DNA of 64,000 bases from Acheta domesticus (taxonomy: Eukaryota > Arthropoda > Insecta > Orthoptera > Gryllidae): NCBI GenBank assembly GCA_031308135.1, contig JAHLJT010008446.1:168278705-168342704 (forward strand), given 5' to 3'. The position numbers were made by a program, and so were the translations under genes. Every line of letters begins with the position of its first letter. The stretch's first letter is position 1. A model generated the notes under the pieces. It was not told the origin of the DNA. It searched no databases and saw nothing but the letters and a program-made list of their open reading frames with translations. This document shows positions 1-10,487 of this stretch, in pieces.

Positions 1-629
1 TCTTTGTACACATTAATTGCTATGTTGGAAATTAGACTCTCCGCTTCTATTTCTATGTGTTTTTCGGCGTTCATGTCAATTGCTAATTAACAACGAAGTA
101 ATTAAATCCATTATTATAATCAAATAAATATAAAACGAATATAAGTACCACCTTTCTTGCGTTTAGGTAAAATGAAAACAATTTTTTTTCGAAAGGTAAC
201 GTTCCTGTTGTTTATTGTATTACCTGCAGCACGGTAGTATAAATTATTGATAGTACATTATTTAAATTTTAAAAATTACAAGAATTCTTTACACTATGAA
301 TGAAGTCTATATACATTGAAACATATCACTTAGAATATTGCCTAAGATATATTTTAATATACGCCCCCATATATTTTGTACAGACATTTCAAAATAATTT
401 TAAAACATTTTATTTAATTCACCTCCGGAACGTCCGCGTTTGAAAAGAATGAGTTGTTTTCAATTTACGTGAACGCAGTAAAGATAGAATTTATCCTATT
501 AGTCGAAAATAAATTATAGAAAGCCTATTTGAAATAAGATACTACCTTCCACTTAAGAACTATTTCCGTTGAACGTGAGTTGGTATAGCCATGTGTGTTG
601 AGATACTATAACCCACAGTACAAGCTACA
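1..629. other. AT-rich non-coding stretch
   Basis: No open frame, repeat end or splice-bounded exon could be supported here. It is AT-rich and, given the minus-strand syntrophin exon at 5215-5384, probably belongs to that gene's next intron or lies beyond it. Confidence 0.5.
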
Positions 630-775
630 ACGTACGTCAAACGTAACGCACGTTTTCTAGCTTGCAACGCTAGCTAAGCAAAGCGCATTGGCAGCAACGC
701 ACATCGTCAAGAGCGCTCGTGTGTCGTTCCGCATAAGATAGTGTTAATGTACGACGCACGTTACTTGACGTGCGT
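630..775. repeat. Short imperfect inverted-repeat element (MITE-like)
   Basis: The left arm at about 630-652 (ACGTACGTCAAACGTAACGC) is an imperfect inverse of the right arm at about 754-775, whose complement also carries the ACGTNACG core. The interval is richer in CpG than its surroundings. It ends just left of the TTAA at 799-802, so it is separate from the piggyBac-type element. No target duplication could be assigned. Confidence 0.35.
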
Positions 776-1199
776 GAATAACGCTTGCGTCATACGTCTT
801 AACCCTTCAGTGGGCGCGTGGAGTACCGGTGTACTCCACATAATTTTAAACCTTCATTTCTTTTGTATAAGCTAATGCTTGGATCTGTCGTTCCCGGTAG
901 CCTGACTTAGCAACTGTACGGAACCGCATGGCGGAAATGGATGTCATCAAAACCGCTTATCTCTCTCGCGATAACAGATTTGTTTTGAATGGAGCACCGT
1001 CGTACTCCACGCGCCCACTGACGCCCCTCAGTTGCCTCTTGTGTCAGTCGTCCGTCCGTCGTGTCTTTCGCTCCTTCGGTGTTTATCTGAGTATGTAATC
1101 TATGTTATACTTCTTTGACTAGCTAACTGAAACTAGTGTGGTGTTTTGAAATATAAATTCTGCTAAACAAAGTAAATTGCAAGAAAAGACTTCGGATGC

Positions 1200-2540
1200 G
1201 GATGTCATTCGCATTGGTTTTCAGAAATCGATGAAATAGATTTTGATGAAGATGACAGTGATGATGATGATGAAGTTACAGAAGATCTTGAAATTAGTGA
1301 TCACAATTCTCAGACTGAACAAAGCGAGTCAGAAGAAGATGAAAATGAAACAGAGACTCCTTTACTTATGACTTTCGTCGCAAAAGGCAAAAATACAACT
1401 TGGAATAAGGTGAAACCACGCGTAAATGTTCGTTCGAGATCTCACAATACAACTTTGTATTTACCAGGACCAACGAAAAGTACCAAAGGGCTAGTTGATG
1501 CTACTGACTATGTACGTCTCTTTATAAATAATGATGTCATAAGTTTGATTACCATAAATACTAACATTTATATTGAGAAGATAAGATCACGTTTTACTCG
1601 TTGTAGAGGTGCAAGACAGACAGATGATACGGAGATTAGAGCTTTTACTGGAATACTTTTTCTTATTGGATTACATGGAAGTTCAAGCAAAAATTGCAGC
1701 AAAATATGGGAAATTTCAGAGGCTCAGGTATAGAAGCACTTTTTTTTTTTTTTTTTTTACGTAGCGAGACTCGGGCCATCAGGGCCGCTCTTCCGTCTGA
1801 CCACGCAAATTTCTCTACGCTCCTTTCACCACCTAGCGGAGAAAGAAGGTATTATCTCGGGCGACGAAACAGGCGATTTGAATTTAGCTCAGAGGCGTCA
1901 TTTAGGCTTGAGGATCTTTTACATGCAAGTAAATCTACTAACATGGGCCAGCCGGCTTTACTTCCCCTCCGCGGTAGGCGTACGAAGGATTTTCTCGCCC
2001 TTAAAAATCCACGGCTTCGATCGGGTTTGAACCCGCGAGCTTGGGTATGACAGTCCGGCACGCTAACCGTCACACCATCGAATCCGCATTAATGTCAATG
2101 TCAATGTAATGTCAATGAGCCTGAATAAATTTAGATTTCTATTGAAAATTCTAAGATTTGATGATGTAAGGGATAGAAGTATCAGAACTTCGACAAGTTA
2201 GCGGCCGTTAGAGAGTTATTTGACGAAATGGTTGTAAATTATCAATTATCAACCGAGCGGGCCATTTTGTGTCAGTAATTCAGTAATAAGTCGGTAGATT
2301 TGACACTATTGTTAGGAGGAGAGGTAAGCAAACAGTCATGAGGTAAGAAACTTCCAAGCGGCCATGGCCGCTGTGATGTCTGCGGCAGAAGTCGCAGTAA
2401 GTCTACTCACAGATAGTGTGAGAAAAGCAAAAAATGGATGTGCAAAGACCATTTGAAAGCTATGTGTATATATTGTTATGAAACTTTTAACATTTGGGCC
2501 ATTTGTAAAATTTCCAAAGTGATCTGACAATAAACATTTT
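1200..2540 (+). pseudogene. piggyBac transposase remnant (N-terminus, middle scrap, C-terminal Cys-rich tail)
   Basis: The open frame from about 1200 to 1738 has an acidic serine-rich start (DEDDSDDDDEVTEDLEISDH) followed by the family's typical N-terminal region (GILFLIGLHG near 1645-1680). The SINE breaks it at 1740. After the SINE, 2116-2180 resumes with NKFRFLLKILRFDDVRDRS, a well-known piggyBac segment just upstream of the first catalytic Asp. About 2395-2490 encodes a CEKSKKWMCKDHLKAMCIYC-like tail, matching the C-terminal zinc-binding domain. The intervening catalytic core has been deleted, and stops are present. A piggyBac-derived relic is nearly certain; its exact subfamily is not determined. 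Confidence 0.75.
1740..2092 (-). mobile_element. tRNA-derived SINE, antisense, inserted in piggyBac transposase
   Basis: Read on the minus strand, the head carries an A-box-like GGTGTGACGGTTAGCG (within 2060-2078) and a B box GGTTCAAACCC (2023-2033), spaced as in a tRNA. A unique body follows, and a poly(A) tail appears as 18 T at 1740-1757. The element lies in the transposase frame, whose reading resumes at about 2116. A run of AATGTC repeats borders the head at 2090-2120. No clean target-site duplication was found. Although the head resembles a tRNA, the body and tail mark it as a SINE. Confidence 0.8.
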
Positions 2541-2754
2541 TTCTGGATTTTTCAAAATTTCTTTTTATAACTGAATTGCCTCGTTCATTTTAATGTTAGA
2601 ATGAAAAGAATAATAGCAATATGTTATAAAATAACAATTTAAGTGTCAAAATCCGGAGGGTTTGTTAACAAAACAGCTCCTAATTGCTGGAGTACGGGTG
2701 TACGCCACGCGCCCACTGGCGGGATGGAAAGTCACGCGCCCACTGAAGAGTTAA

Positions 2755-3440
2755 TGGAGCTCCACCGATTCAGTATTCGCGGCGTAGCCAGCGACCGGTC
2801 ACCTAATCCCGAGCAGCTGTTTACGGCGAATGTTCGTTCCCTTTGATGCGCGCAAAAGAACGACACGCAGTGGGTACGGCGAGCACCGAAATTTCGTCGT
2901 TCGGCTACCCACCCTCATTACTCAGGATTCGGGGAGCAATCGCTCGCCACTCGTCGATTACCAAATATGTGGCGTCGCCTTTATGTTCTTCCTAGTTCGC
3001 CTCCGCCAGTCGGACGTTATCGCCGCAGGGAGCCTCCGCGGCAGCAAATTCATTCTGACCACTGCTAGAGAGGCGGATATTGCATTTGAGTGACCCTCGC
3101 CTCCTAGGTACGAGGTGTCGAGTCATCAATATGATTGTTTGGAAGTTTGCCCTAGGAGTAACGGTCGCTTGGCACAAGAAGCGTGCGGCGAAGACTCGGT
3201 CGAAGAAAGAAAGTCTTTGTGGCATGACATCTTCCCATTTCTTACATTTGGAAGGTATAATAATCTTAGGACAACTAACAGTGCGTGAGATTTTAAGGAA
3301 GCAGCTAGCTCACTTTGGAGGTTCGCTGCCTTTCAGATCTGAGCTGACACAGTCTAAAACGTTCTAGTCAGATCCAGCGTGGTCTATCTCCTTTTTGCTT
3401 CCGGAAATAAAACTTGGTCACGAAGTCTGATTTTTAATTT
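2755..3440. other. GC/CpG-rich block without recognised gene
   Basis: This stretch, especially 2755-3230, is clearly richer in G, C and CpG than its neighbours. Short overlapping open frames occur on both strands, as expected for GC-rich DNA. None resembles the next syntrophin segment or any other family I know. It might be the flank of an old mobile element or an unidentified regulatory or exonic island. Confidence 0.4.
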
Positions 3441-5214
3441 TCGTTCCTTTAATGAAGAAGAGCACTATTTGGAGTTTGCAGTATGATTACCTTTGCAATT
3501 TACGCAATAGGGCAGAGAGGGGAGGGTATTTCCTCATACGACATGGACATATATGCGATGAGCGGTATGACAAAACATCTGGCATTTACCCACGTAGAGG
3601 CGTAGTAAGTCCCGTACGTACTCGCGCGCCCGAAGAATAAAAATCCGCAAATGATGCTTTCCGGACGCGGAATGTGGTCCATTGTGTGGGTTAAACTGGA
3701 AGTGGGAATTTGGTTCCAAATTTTTTCCGCTCTATGAAACTGTACACATCTACGCCGCCTTGAATCTGCAAGCGTTTCAGTGTATCTTGATTGTCTGCGG
3801 AGGGATGCTCGTGACTCACAATTTCCCTTCTTAGTGACATTGAAGCTAAGGTGTCTACGTCCAACACTTCATAGTTGCAACATTAGAGTTGAGAGGTCCC
3901 TAAGACAAGCTATCGGTTGCCTTCCACGGGCCCTATTTAGCAGTAAAACTTACAGTTCTCCGCAAATTTGGGTTCACGGTCTTCACTGTCACATGGAGTG
4001 AGAAATAATCTACAAATAATAATTCTAAGCAGAATCAGAATGTAATAGATATTAACGGAATTGAGAGCGGATCCCTGGTACGGTTTACACCAGTTTTTTA
4101 TTATCACTTGTTACAAATGAGAAATCATTAGTGGCGAAGCTAAGGTAATAAAAATTAGAATATAATTTCACTTTTTTGTTGCAGATACTCACGGGTAGAT
4201 ACTTTTTCTGATATCCCGGATAAATTGGTAACATGAATTCTTGCTATTTAACTTGGTATTAACATACTGGAATGAGTCAGTAGAGAAATATCTGAATTTA
4301 ATGCTACTTTTAGATCTTCAATGACATTTTGATTTTCACTTTCTTCGGTACTGGATTAAAGCATGCACGTAGGTAAGATATGTTAAACTGAAGAAAACAA
4401 ATCGATGTTGAGATTTTCACGGTAATTGTCATTTTGGGAATCGCTGATATCGAAAAAATTTCTGCCAGAAGTTTTATGTAAAATCCACCTATCCGTCCGT
4501 CTGAAAACAATACTAGCGCCTAAACCGTACACATGATTTTCACTAAATGGGTGTTCCCCATTATTGTTTCTTTAAATCTAATTTTTACTATATTTTTTAG
4601 TTCGAATAGGGCAAAGTACGCGCTAAAAACAGCGCAATGCGTATTTCATTAAAACGTATATATGAAAAATGATAAAAATGAAATATTTTCAACAACCTCC
4701 TACAATTACTTAAATAAAATATTTTTTCTTAATAAACGCTTTTCTTCAAAATTAAAATTTTCAATAATTTTATGAACAATTTTACGCGCCATTTCGACTG
4801 AACTGGAGACTATTTTCCACAAATACGTACACCAAAATCTCAAAAGAATGGCTCGAAGTTTTTTCTTTAACGTTTTCCTAATGATGGGACACATCACAAA
4901 GAATTATATAGTACGAGCGCCATTTTCATCAAAACTCTTGAACTGACAAAAAAATTTAAATGTGATTTTTTCTAATCTCTCTTGATTTGTTTGGGGAAGA
5001 ATTTTTCAAGAGGTAGCCCAAGCATTGGCAGGATACATGTTACAGTATTATTATACTGTAAAACAGCAAGAAATAATACGAGAAAGTAGATGCAGTTGTA
5101 TTACCACAAGATTCTAATATAGGTCTTTTCGATGGATCCCAGGAAATGAAAATGAACCAGTGTAGAAAGCCATGACATTAATGTCGAATGTTGAAAATTG
5201 TGAAGTACACATAC
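3441..5214. other. Non-coding stretch, downstream intron of the syntrophin gene
   Basis: This begins immediately 3' (minus strand) of the splice donor at 5213-5214 (GTATGT). I see no exon or recognisable mobile element. Small open frames at 3452-3720 and 3780-4001 lack motifs or splice signals. Confidence 0.5.
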
Positions 5215-5384
5215 CGTGTGGACAGTAATGGGCACGAGTGGGAAGGGCAGCCCCATGCTTCACGGCTCCAGGGAGCCGATTCGTAGAGGTGAAGCTCACG
5301 CTCTGTAACAGCTGCAAACACAGGCTGCCAACGCCCTTCCGATTCCTCCTTCTCCTCTTCACAACTCACATGGCCTTTGCTGAT
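5215..5384 (-). CDS. Syn1: Syntrophin exon (PH domain region), partial gene
   Basis: The minus-strand frame reads GRWQPVFAAVTERELHLYES, followed by APWSREAWG and CPLLSTR. This matches the syntrophin segment after the split PH1/PH2 region, where vertebrate proteins have the 'LLTEKELLLY...PLIATRLV' pattern. Syntrophins are cytoplasmic adaptors that bind dystrophin and link channels and signalling proteins to it. The 3' end is a clear donor (ACACG/GTATGT). I chose the acceptor CTAG/ATCAGC at 5384 because the upstream exon ends in phase 0 and the nearer CAG at 5379 would bring a stop; start precision is modest. The exon ends in phase 2. It pairs with the exon at 41153-41361. The Syn1 label is inferred from alpha/beta-type similarity. 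Confidence 0.8.
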
Positions 5385-6934
5385 CTAGCGACATAATAAT
5401 TATTATTAGACTTTTTACTTATTTCAACAAAATATTAATATTAATAACAGTTTCAGACGCATAATCTAATCCCAAAAGATGACAACCAGGTAAATTTTTA
5501 TCCCTTCCGATACACACTACAAGTCAATTAAATCAAATTGTAAACTGATATTTTTAATGTAATTGCTGACGCGTGTCAATGACAATTATGTAATAGTTGG
5601 ATATCTTTTCCTATCCGAGAAAGCGCCCCCCAATGGTTTGAGTGTTCCTATAATGAGCCCGACTCGGAAAATGGTAAATTCCCAAAGTCATTCTCCCATC
5701 CTACACAGGTAGCAAGAGGGGAAATACAAGTTTAAGTTCTCTTTCTCATCAGAACCAATCCCGGCAGCCCGGGTACTTTCGTTTTCCAGCACTGGCCCAA
5801 TATTTTTGAGGATTTATTATTTTCAAAAAACAGTAGAAGAAACTAATGTGATGTACGGGCGCGAAGTATTAATTGCGCACGTCATAATAATGAGGAATGG
5901 TCGGCACATTGAGATACATTTTCCGCGCTTCTGAAGAATTTGTGTTTTTAACGTCTTATTCGATAACCATCATTTTGACTTCAAAATATTTTAGGAGCAA
6001 ACGAAGTATCAGTAAATATTAATTCTTAATATAAATTAGGAATAAGTGTAGGAGTTTTGGGGAGGTGGCCTAAGAGCTCAAGAAAATCATACTCTGCTTA
6101 CATATCAGGTCGAGTTGAAATACGACCATTTTCGAAAATTTGGAGGCTTCAAGCAAATGAGACTTTACCATAAATTTTAAGCAACTTGCCCTGTATTCGA
6201 ATAAGAAATTTAAAAAAAGGAACCGTTTATGACTTTTTTTTAATGCGACGTGAGGTTTAAATGAAGTATTTAACCCAATGAACTTTAAAGATTCCTTTCA
6301 AATTCGGAAGAAAAGTTGCACCAGATCAAACTGAGAATTATCAATTTGGAAAACAATCCTGTGTACAGCTTCGGCGCTAATGTCCAGAAACGGTTCGACG
6401 GCCGTGGAGGACACCAACTTTCTTCAAGGAAGCTCTTTGCTTTCCCTTTAAAAGCTTGTCCACTCGCGAAGGTTCTGTTGCTATGCCGAGCCGTGGTTTG
6501 CGCGCGAAGCGAAAGCGGCAGACGGGCAAACCCCATTCTCCATCGTTTGCAAGAAATGCCGTTTCAACAGCTGCTTACTCTGCGAGATGTCGCGATGATG
6601 TGAATTCGTGAAGACTGTAATGATCATTGTGAATTCGCTGAGGTATGGCGCCCAAAATTTATTCTATTGTCTAGCTTTGTGCAGCTGCAATACTTTCCGG
6701 AATTGTGTATTGTCTTAATGCCTGAGATAATATCCATCACTTGTGAGAGGTCAATCTTAAAGTTGCATTTCTCGTAATCGTCGTCATTATGATCCAGCTT
6801 CACAACCCGCCATGCTTGCCATGAAGTGTGTTTCCTTTCTTAAATTGAAATTATTAATCCATTTTCGATTTGTTAAATCCAATTCCACAAGCACAAAAAA
6901 TAAAAGTTGTGAGACCCAAATCTTGTCATTATTT
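5385..6934. other. 3' part of the large syntrophin intron, nothing recognised
   Basis: Mostly AT-rich. A GC-richer patch at 6360-6560 opens short frames on both strands without family motifs. The (ATAAT)-like patch at 5393-5404 is too short to call a microsatellite. Confidence 0.5.
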
Positions 6935-7226
6935 TTCCACTACATCACGACTGAGGATGTTATGAGTCGGCTGAATATAAAATCTACTCGAGGTTGCAAC
7001 CAGCTACCTAATAAGCAGATCCGGTGACTGTCAGTGCCTCTACAATACTTTACGCAAAATGTGCGCTGTTCCAAATAAAGCGATTTCTTGCACTTCCCAG
7101 TCTTTTGAATTACCTGAGAGTTTAGCCAAGTTCTTACTCAAATTTTGCGAAAAAAAATCCCAGGGCTCCAATAAATATCGGTACAACCTATGTTCTTACG
7201 CCCCATATTCGGTTGATCTCAATTTC
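6935..7226 (-). mobile_element. R4/Dong family A, 5'-truncated 3' end
   Basis: The minus strand carries the family A 3' UTR and the last codons of the endonuclease region, diverged from the copy beginning at 7247. Its 3' terminus (CGTGATGTAGTGGAA when read on the minus strand) borders a vestigial ATTATT. At the 5' side homology stops at about 7226, just before the (ATT)n at 7232-7246. Five-prime truncation of this kind is typical of target-primed reverse transcription. Confidence 0.8.
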
Positions 7227-7231
7227 TTGGC

Positions 7232-7246
7232 ATTATTATTATTATT
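7232..7246. repeat. (ATT)n tract between two R4/Dong copies
   Basis: A short ATT run joins the 5'-truncated end of the copy at 6935-7226 to the 3' end of the copy starting at 7247. It fits the (TAA)n target preference known for Dong elements. Confidence 0.85.
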
Positions 7247-10195
7247 CCATTAAATCACGACTAAAGATCTTATGAGTCGGCTGAATATAAAATCTACTCC
7301 AGGTTGCAACCAGCTACCTAAGGAGCAGATTCGGTGACTATCAGTGCCTCTACAATACTTTACGCAAAATGTGGGCTGTTCCAAATAAAGCAATTTCTTG
7401 CACTTCCCAGTCTTTTGAATTACCTGAAAGTTTAGACAAGTTCTTACTCAAATTTTGCGGAACAAATCCCAGAGCTCCGATAACTATCGGGACGACCTGT
7501 GCTTTTACGCCCCACATTCGGCTGATCTCGATTTCCAAACTCTTGTATTTAAGACGTTTCTCTGCCTCCTTGGTAACGGCGTTTTGATCGCAAGGTACAG
7601 CAACATCGATAAGTAAACACGATTTTTTCGCCAAATCCCGGATAACTATATCCGGTTTGTTTGCCGCTATCGTGCGATCAGTTTGAATTTGTTGGTCGTA
7701 CAATATCGTACACAATCCAACAGACGTCACCGGTTTCGGTGAGTGTTCGTACCACTTGGGGCATGTGTTTGGAACTTCGAGGGCGGTACAGATCTGCCAG
7801 TGGAGGTAGCTACACACCCTGTCATGTCTTTTAAGGTATTCGGTCTTTGCTAGGATTGGACAAGCTGAGACAATATGATCAATGGTTTCTACTTGCTCCA
7901 GGCAAATGCGGCATTTGTCATCTTGGGAAATTTTGAGAACCGCTTTATCATAATGTCGTGTTCCCAAGGCCTGATCTTGGGCAGCTATTACAAGTGCTTC
8001 CGATTCTGGCTTCATCCTTCCCCTTTTAAGCCACATAAATGATTGATCTTTATTGATCTGCACCTTGTCCATTCTTTTTAGGTATTGACCGTGGAGTGGT
8101 TTGTCTCTCCACGATTTCTTTAACATTTTTTGTGTCTCACACTTCATGTTTAGCAGCATCAGAAGTTCAGTGTCTGTGTTATTCGACGTGTCTTGCCTAG
8201 TTTTCTTCGCAATGTTTCTTGCTACACTAACAATGCCTCTGTTTCCCATTCTTCGGTCAGATTTCATGACCTGCCTCATTAGAGGGTCGTCTTGATGGCT
8301 GACTACATACTTACCCAACCCGACTATTGCGTTGTGCCAGGAGGCCTCAATTTGTCTGAGGCCTCTTCCTCCTTCCTTACGTGACACATAAAGTCTATGT
8401 ATATCAGCTCGAGGGTGGGAAACATGATGCATTGTCAGCAGTTTTCTGGTTTTTCGATCCATGGTGCGAATTTCTTGCTCAGTCCAGTCCACTAGTCCAA
8501 AACTGTATTCGGCTACAGGTATCGCCAAACTACCTATTGCAGATATTTTATTCCTGGAATTCAGAGCGGACTGCAGGACCAGTCTCACTCTTCTATAATA
8601 CTCCCTACGAATTCTCTCTTTCATTCTGTCATTCGAGATGGTTTCACATTCTTCAATGCCCAGATATTTGTAAGTTTTACCTGGCTCAAGATCTTGAATC
8701 ACAGTGTGCGTATCAATTTCAATGTTCTCAGACGTTGTGAGTTTCCCTCTTTTTAACTTGATTTTTGCACACTTGTCAAGACCAAACTTCATGCAGATGT
8801 CATTGCTAAAGTCATTCACGACAGACAGCATTTGGGAGAGAATCGCTTCATTCTTGGCAAACACTTTCAGATCATCCAAGTAAAACAAATGTGATACTGG
8901 CCTTTCATCACCATGGAGCTTAAAACCAAAGTCAGCTTGCGACAACTGTCTCGATAGTGGGATCAAACTAATGCAAAACAGCAGAGGGGATAGTGAATCT
9001 CCTTGAAAAATACCCCTGTTAATCTGAATACTTCTGGTTTCTACTGCTTCCTTTCCGCTGTGGATTAGTAACCTGGTACTCCACGACTTCATACTAGCCT
9101 TGCAAAACTCAACAAGTCTAGGATGAAATCGATAGATCTCCAGGGTCTTCAAAATCCAATCGTGTGGTACACTATCAAAGGCCTTTTGGTAGTCAATCCA
9201 AGCCATGCTCAAATTACGTTTGCGTTTCTTTACATCATTCAAGAGGACTTTATTCAGTAGCAAGATTTCCTTACACCCATAAGAGCCTTTACGGCATCCT
9301 TTTTGTTCAGCTGGCATTAGATGATTCTTATCTAGATGTCTATACATTTTGTCAGCTATAGCTGAAGTTATAACTTTGTACAGTACTGGCAGACAAGTAA
9401 TTGGCCTGTAGTTCTTCGCCAAAGAGCTGTCTCCCGCTTTGGGTACCAAATACGTGATGCCGCGTGTGAGCCATTCCGGGATTTCCTTTGGGTTTTCAAA
9501 AATTTTATTAACAGCCTTTGCTAGATGAGAATGTATTGCTGTTAATTTCTTAATCCAATAAATCTGGATCTTATCAATCCCGGGGGACTTCCAGTTTCCC
9601 ATGTTCTTAATTGCTTGGAAGAGGTCCTCTTCCGAGAATTGGTGAACATCTTCCACTGTTTCTACAAGTTCATCGGCAGCATCAACTTCAGATTGAAGCC
9701 AAGATGCGTCTTTGTTGTAGGATCTGCTCTCTTCCCAGATTCCTGCCCAAAATGCTTCGACGTCATCTTTTGAAGGAGTAACAGCTTTGCCATTCGGTTT
9801 TTGAGTCAGATTGCGATAGAATCTCTTCGCGTCTGTTTCAAACAACCGGTTCTGTACACGGAAATCTATTCTACGTTTGTACCTTCTTATTCGTTGAGCC
9901 CATGCTTGAATTTTCTCTTTTAGCTTCTCAACTACCATTAGCCTGCTGGTGTCATTTTCAATTTGGTATTTTTGTTCAACATTGAATATTTTTCGTTGAA
10001 CTTTAGAGGTGTGCATTGATTTAGAAGATGCCTCAGCTAAGAATGATATTTCACGCCGGGTGTCGGCTATCCGTTTCATAATTCTGTTCATCCATGGGGG
10101 TACAGAGCTGTTTACTCTGTTTTGGTGTCGGCCGTCGGTGTTCTTGGCTGGCCCCAAAATTATCTGAGATACTAGATATCCAGTTGCATATATGG
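7247..10195 (-). mobile_element. R4/Dong-clade non-LTR retrotransposon, family A copy 1 (5'-truncated)
   Basis: This is the best-preserved element in the window. On the minus strand it runs from a (TAA)n border at 10196 through one open frame to a ~100-bp 3' UTR that ends at the (AAT)n tract 7232-7246. Compared with the copy at 47640-51150, it lacks the N-terminal region; homology is lost inside the codons near CATATATG (about 10190). Both borders are (TAA)n on the element strand. Clade assignment rests on the RT followed by a C-terminal restriction-like endonuclease and on the TAA-repeat target, as described for Dong of Bombyx and R4 of Ascaris. Confidence 0.9.
7350..10157 (-). CDS. R4/Dong reverse transcriptase / restriction-like endonuclease ORF, 935 codons, N-terminally truncated
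   Basis: The protein copies its own RNA at a nicked target. RT blocks run from about residue 190 to 500: NYRPITCLPVLYK (249-261), catalytic Asp in AWIDYQKAFDSV (about 322), GIFQGDSLSPLLF (382-394), and YLDD (426-429), the polymerase box. A thumb/linker follows. A CCHC motif (C749, C752, H761, C766) precedes the endonuclease with KPDIVIRD (834-841) and LIDVAVP (849-855), the PD..D core of R2/R4-type nucleases. No stop interrupts it. The listed Met is internal, since the frame stays open upstream to about 10194 and other copies encode an N-terminal extension there. Catalytic residues look intact, but lacking the 5' end it is probably not mobile by itself. Confidence 0.88.
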   Translation of the reverse strand: MGPAKNTDGRHQNRVNSSVPPWMNRIMKRIADTRREISFLAEASSKSMHTSKVQRKIFNVEQKYQIENDTSRLMVVEKLKEKIQAWAQRIRRYKRRIDFRVQNRLFETDAKRFYRNLTQKPNGKAVTPSKDDVEAFWAGIWEESRSYNKDASWLQSEVDAADELVETVEDVHQFSEEDLFQAIKNMGNWKSPGIDKIQIYWIKKLTAIHSHLAKAVNKIFENPKEIPEWLTRGITYLVPKAGDSSLAKNYRPITCLPVLYKVITSAIADKMYRHLDKNHLMPAEQKGCRKGSYGCKEILLLNKVLLNDVKKRKRNLSMAWIDYQKAFDSVPHDWILKTLEIYRFHPRLVEFCKASMKSWSTRLLIHSGKEAVETRSIQINRGIFQGDSLSPLLFCISLIPLSRQLSQADFGFKLHGDERPVSHLFYLDDLKVFAKNEAILSQMLSVVNDFSNDICMKFGLDKCAKIKLKRGKLTTSENIEIDTHTVIQDLEPGKTYKYLGIEECETISNDRMKERIRREYYRRVRLVLQSALNSRNKISAIGSLAIPVAEYSFGLVDWTEQEIRTMDRKTRKLLTMHHVSHPRADIHRLYVSRKEGGRGLRQIEASWHNAIVGLGKYVVSHQDDPLMRQVMKSDRRMGNRGIVSVARNIAKKTRQDTSNNTDTELLMLLNMKCETQKMLKKSWRDKPLHGQYLKRMDKVQINKDQSFMWLKRGRMKPESEALVIAAQDQALGTRHYDKAVLKISQDDKCRICLEQVETIDHIVSACPILAKTEYLKRHDRVCSYLHWQICTALEVPNTCPKWYEHSPKPVTSVGLCTILYDQQIQTDRTIAANKPDIVIRDLAKKSCLLIDVAVPCDQNAVTKEAEKRLKYKSLEIEISRMWGVKAQVVPIVIGALGFVPQNLSKNLSKLSGNSKDWEVQEIALFGTAHILRKVL

Positions 10196-10240
10196 TTATT
10201 ATTATTATTATTATTATTATTTTATTATTATTATATTATT
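10196..10240. repeat. (TTA)n microsatellite at 5' border of R4/Dong copy 1
   Basis: A near-uninterrupted TTA run with two small irregularities. On the element strand it reads (TAA)n. It separates copy 1 from the short element at 10241-10487. Confidence 0.95.
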
Positions 10241-10487
10241 TGCATTTATGACCACGCTATTCATTTTCCGAAGCTCCAGAGAGATTACCATGTGTAATAA
10301 TGGACATCAGCTTTTTACGACTAAATCCCTTGAAAAGACATGGCTTTTACGAATTTTGGATAATGTGGTAAGATGATAAGCGGTGAAGGGACAACCACAA
10401 ATTCGACCTCGAAGGGACGATCACAATTTCTACCAGGACTCGAACCTGCAGCCTCCTCGGCGGAGACGCCGGCGCCATGGGGCCGGC
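10241..10487 (-). mobile_element. Short (~250 bp) TAA-bounded non-autonomous element N1
   Basis: It lies between two (TTA)n tracts with no known coding sequence. The minus-strand head reads GCCGGCCCCATGGCGCCGG, nearly the same as the 5' terminus of the family A copy at 14997. It then contains CTGCAGGTTCGAGTCCTGG, which resembles a tRNA T-arm/B box. Its tail runs into AAATAATATAATAAT. I infer a SINE-like or deletion derivative mobilised by an R4/Dong enzyme; its 3' unique part does not match family A. Confidence 0.55.

Larger units (their letters stand above)
799..2754 (+). mobile_element. piggyBac-type DNA transposon, internally deleted, TTAA-flanked
   Basis: Both ends sit at TTAA (799-802 and 2751-2754), the target duplication of the piggyBac superfamily. 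The left end reads CCCTTCAGTGGGCGCGTG; the right end, read inward on the other strand, is CTCTTCAGTGGGCGCGTG, 17 of 18 identical. Subterminal copies of the same motif lie inverted at 1001-1020 and direct at 2706-2717. Inside are a piggyBac transposase N-terminus, a SINE insertion (1740-2092), a short middle segment and a cysteine-rich tail. The central DDD catalytic part is missing, so the copy cannot be autonomous. It lies downstream, in gene orientation, of the syntrophin exon at 5215-5384. Confidence 0.85.

Noticed and set aside
2020..2080. A tRNA gene on the minus strand
   Set aside because: A and B boxes are present, but a long unique body and poly(A) tail follow and no acceptor stem is evident; it is a SINE head.
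2830..3225. Overlapping plus and minus frames in the CpG-rich block as the next syntrophin exon
   Set aside because: Neither translation shows the expected syntrophin sequence after the LLSTR segment.
6285..6603. 95-codon plus frame and 83-codon minus frame in a GC-rich patch
   Set aside because: Overlapping frames on both strands, with no motif or splice signal pattern; explained by local composition.
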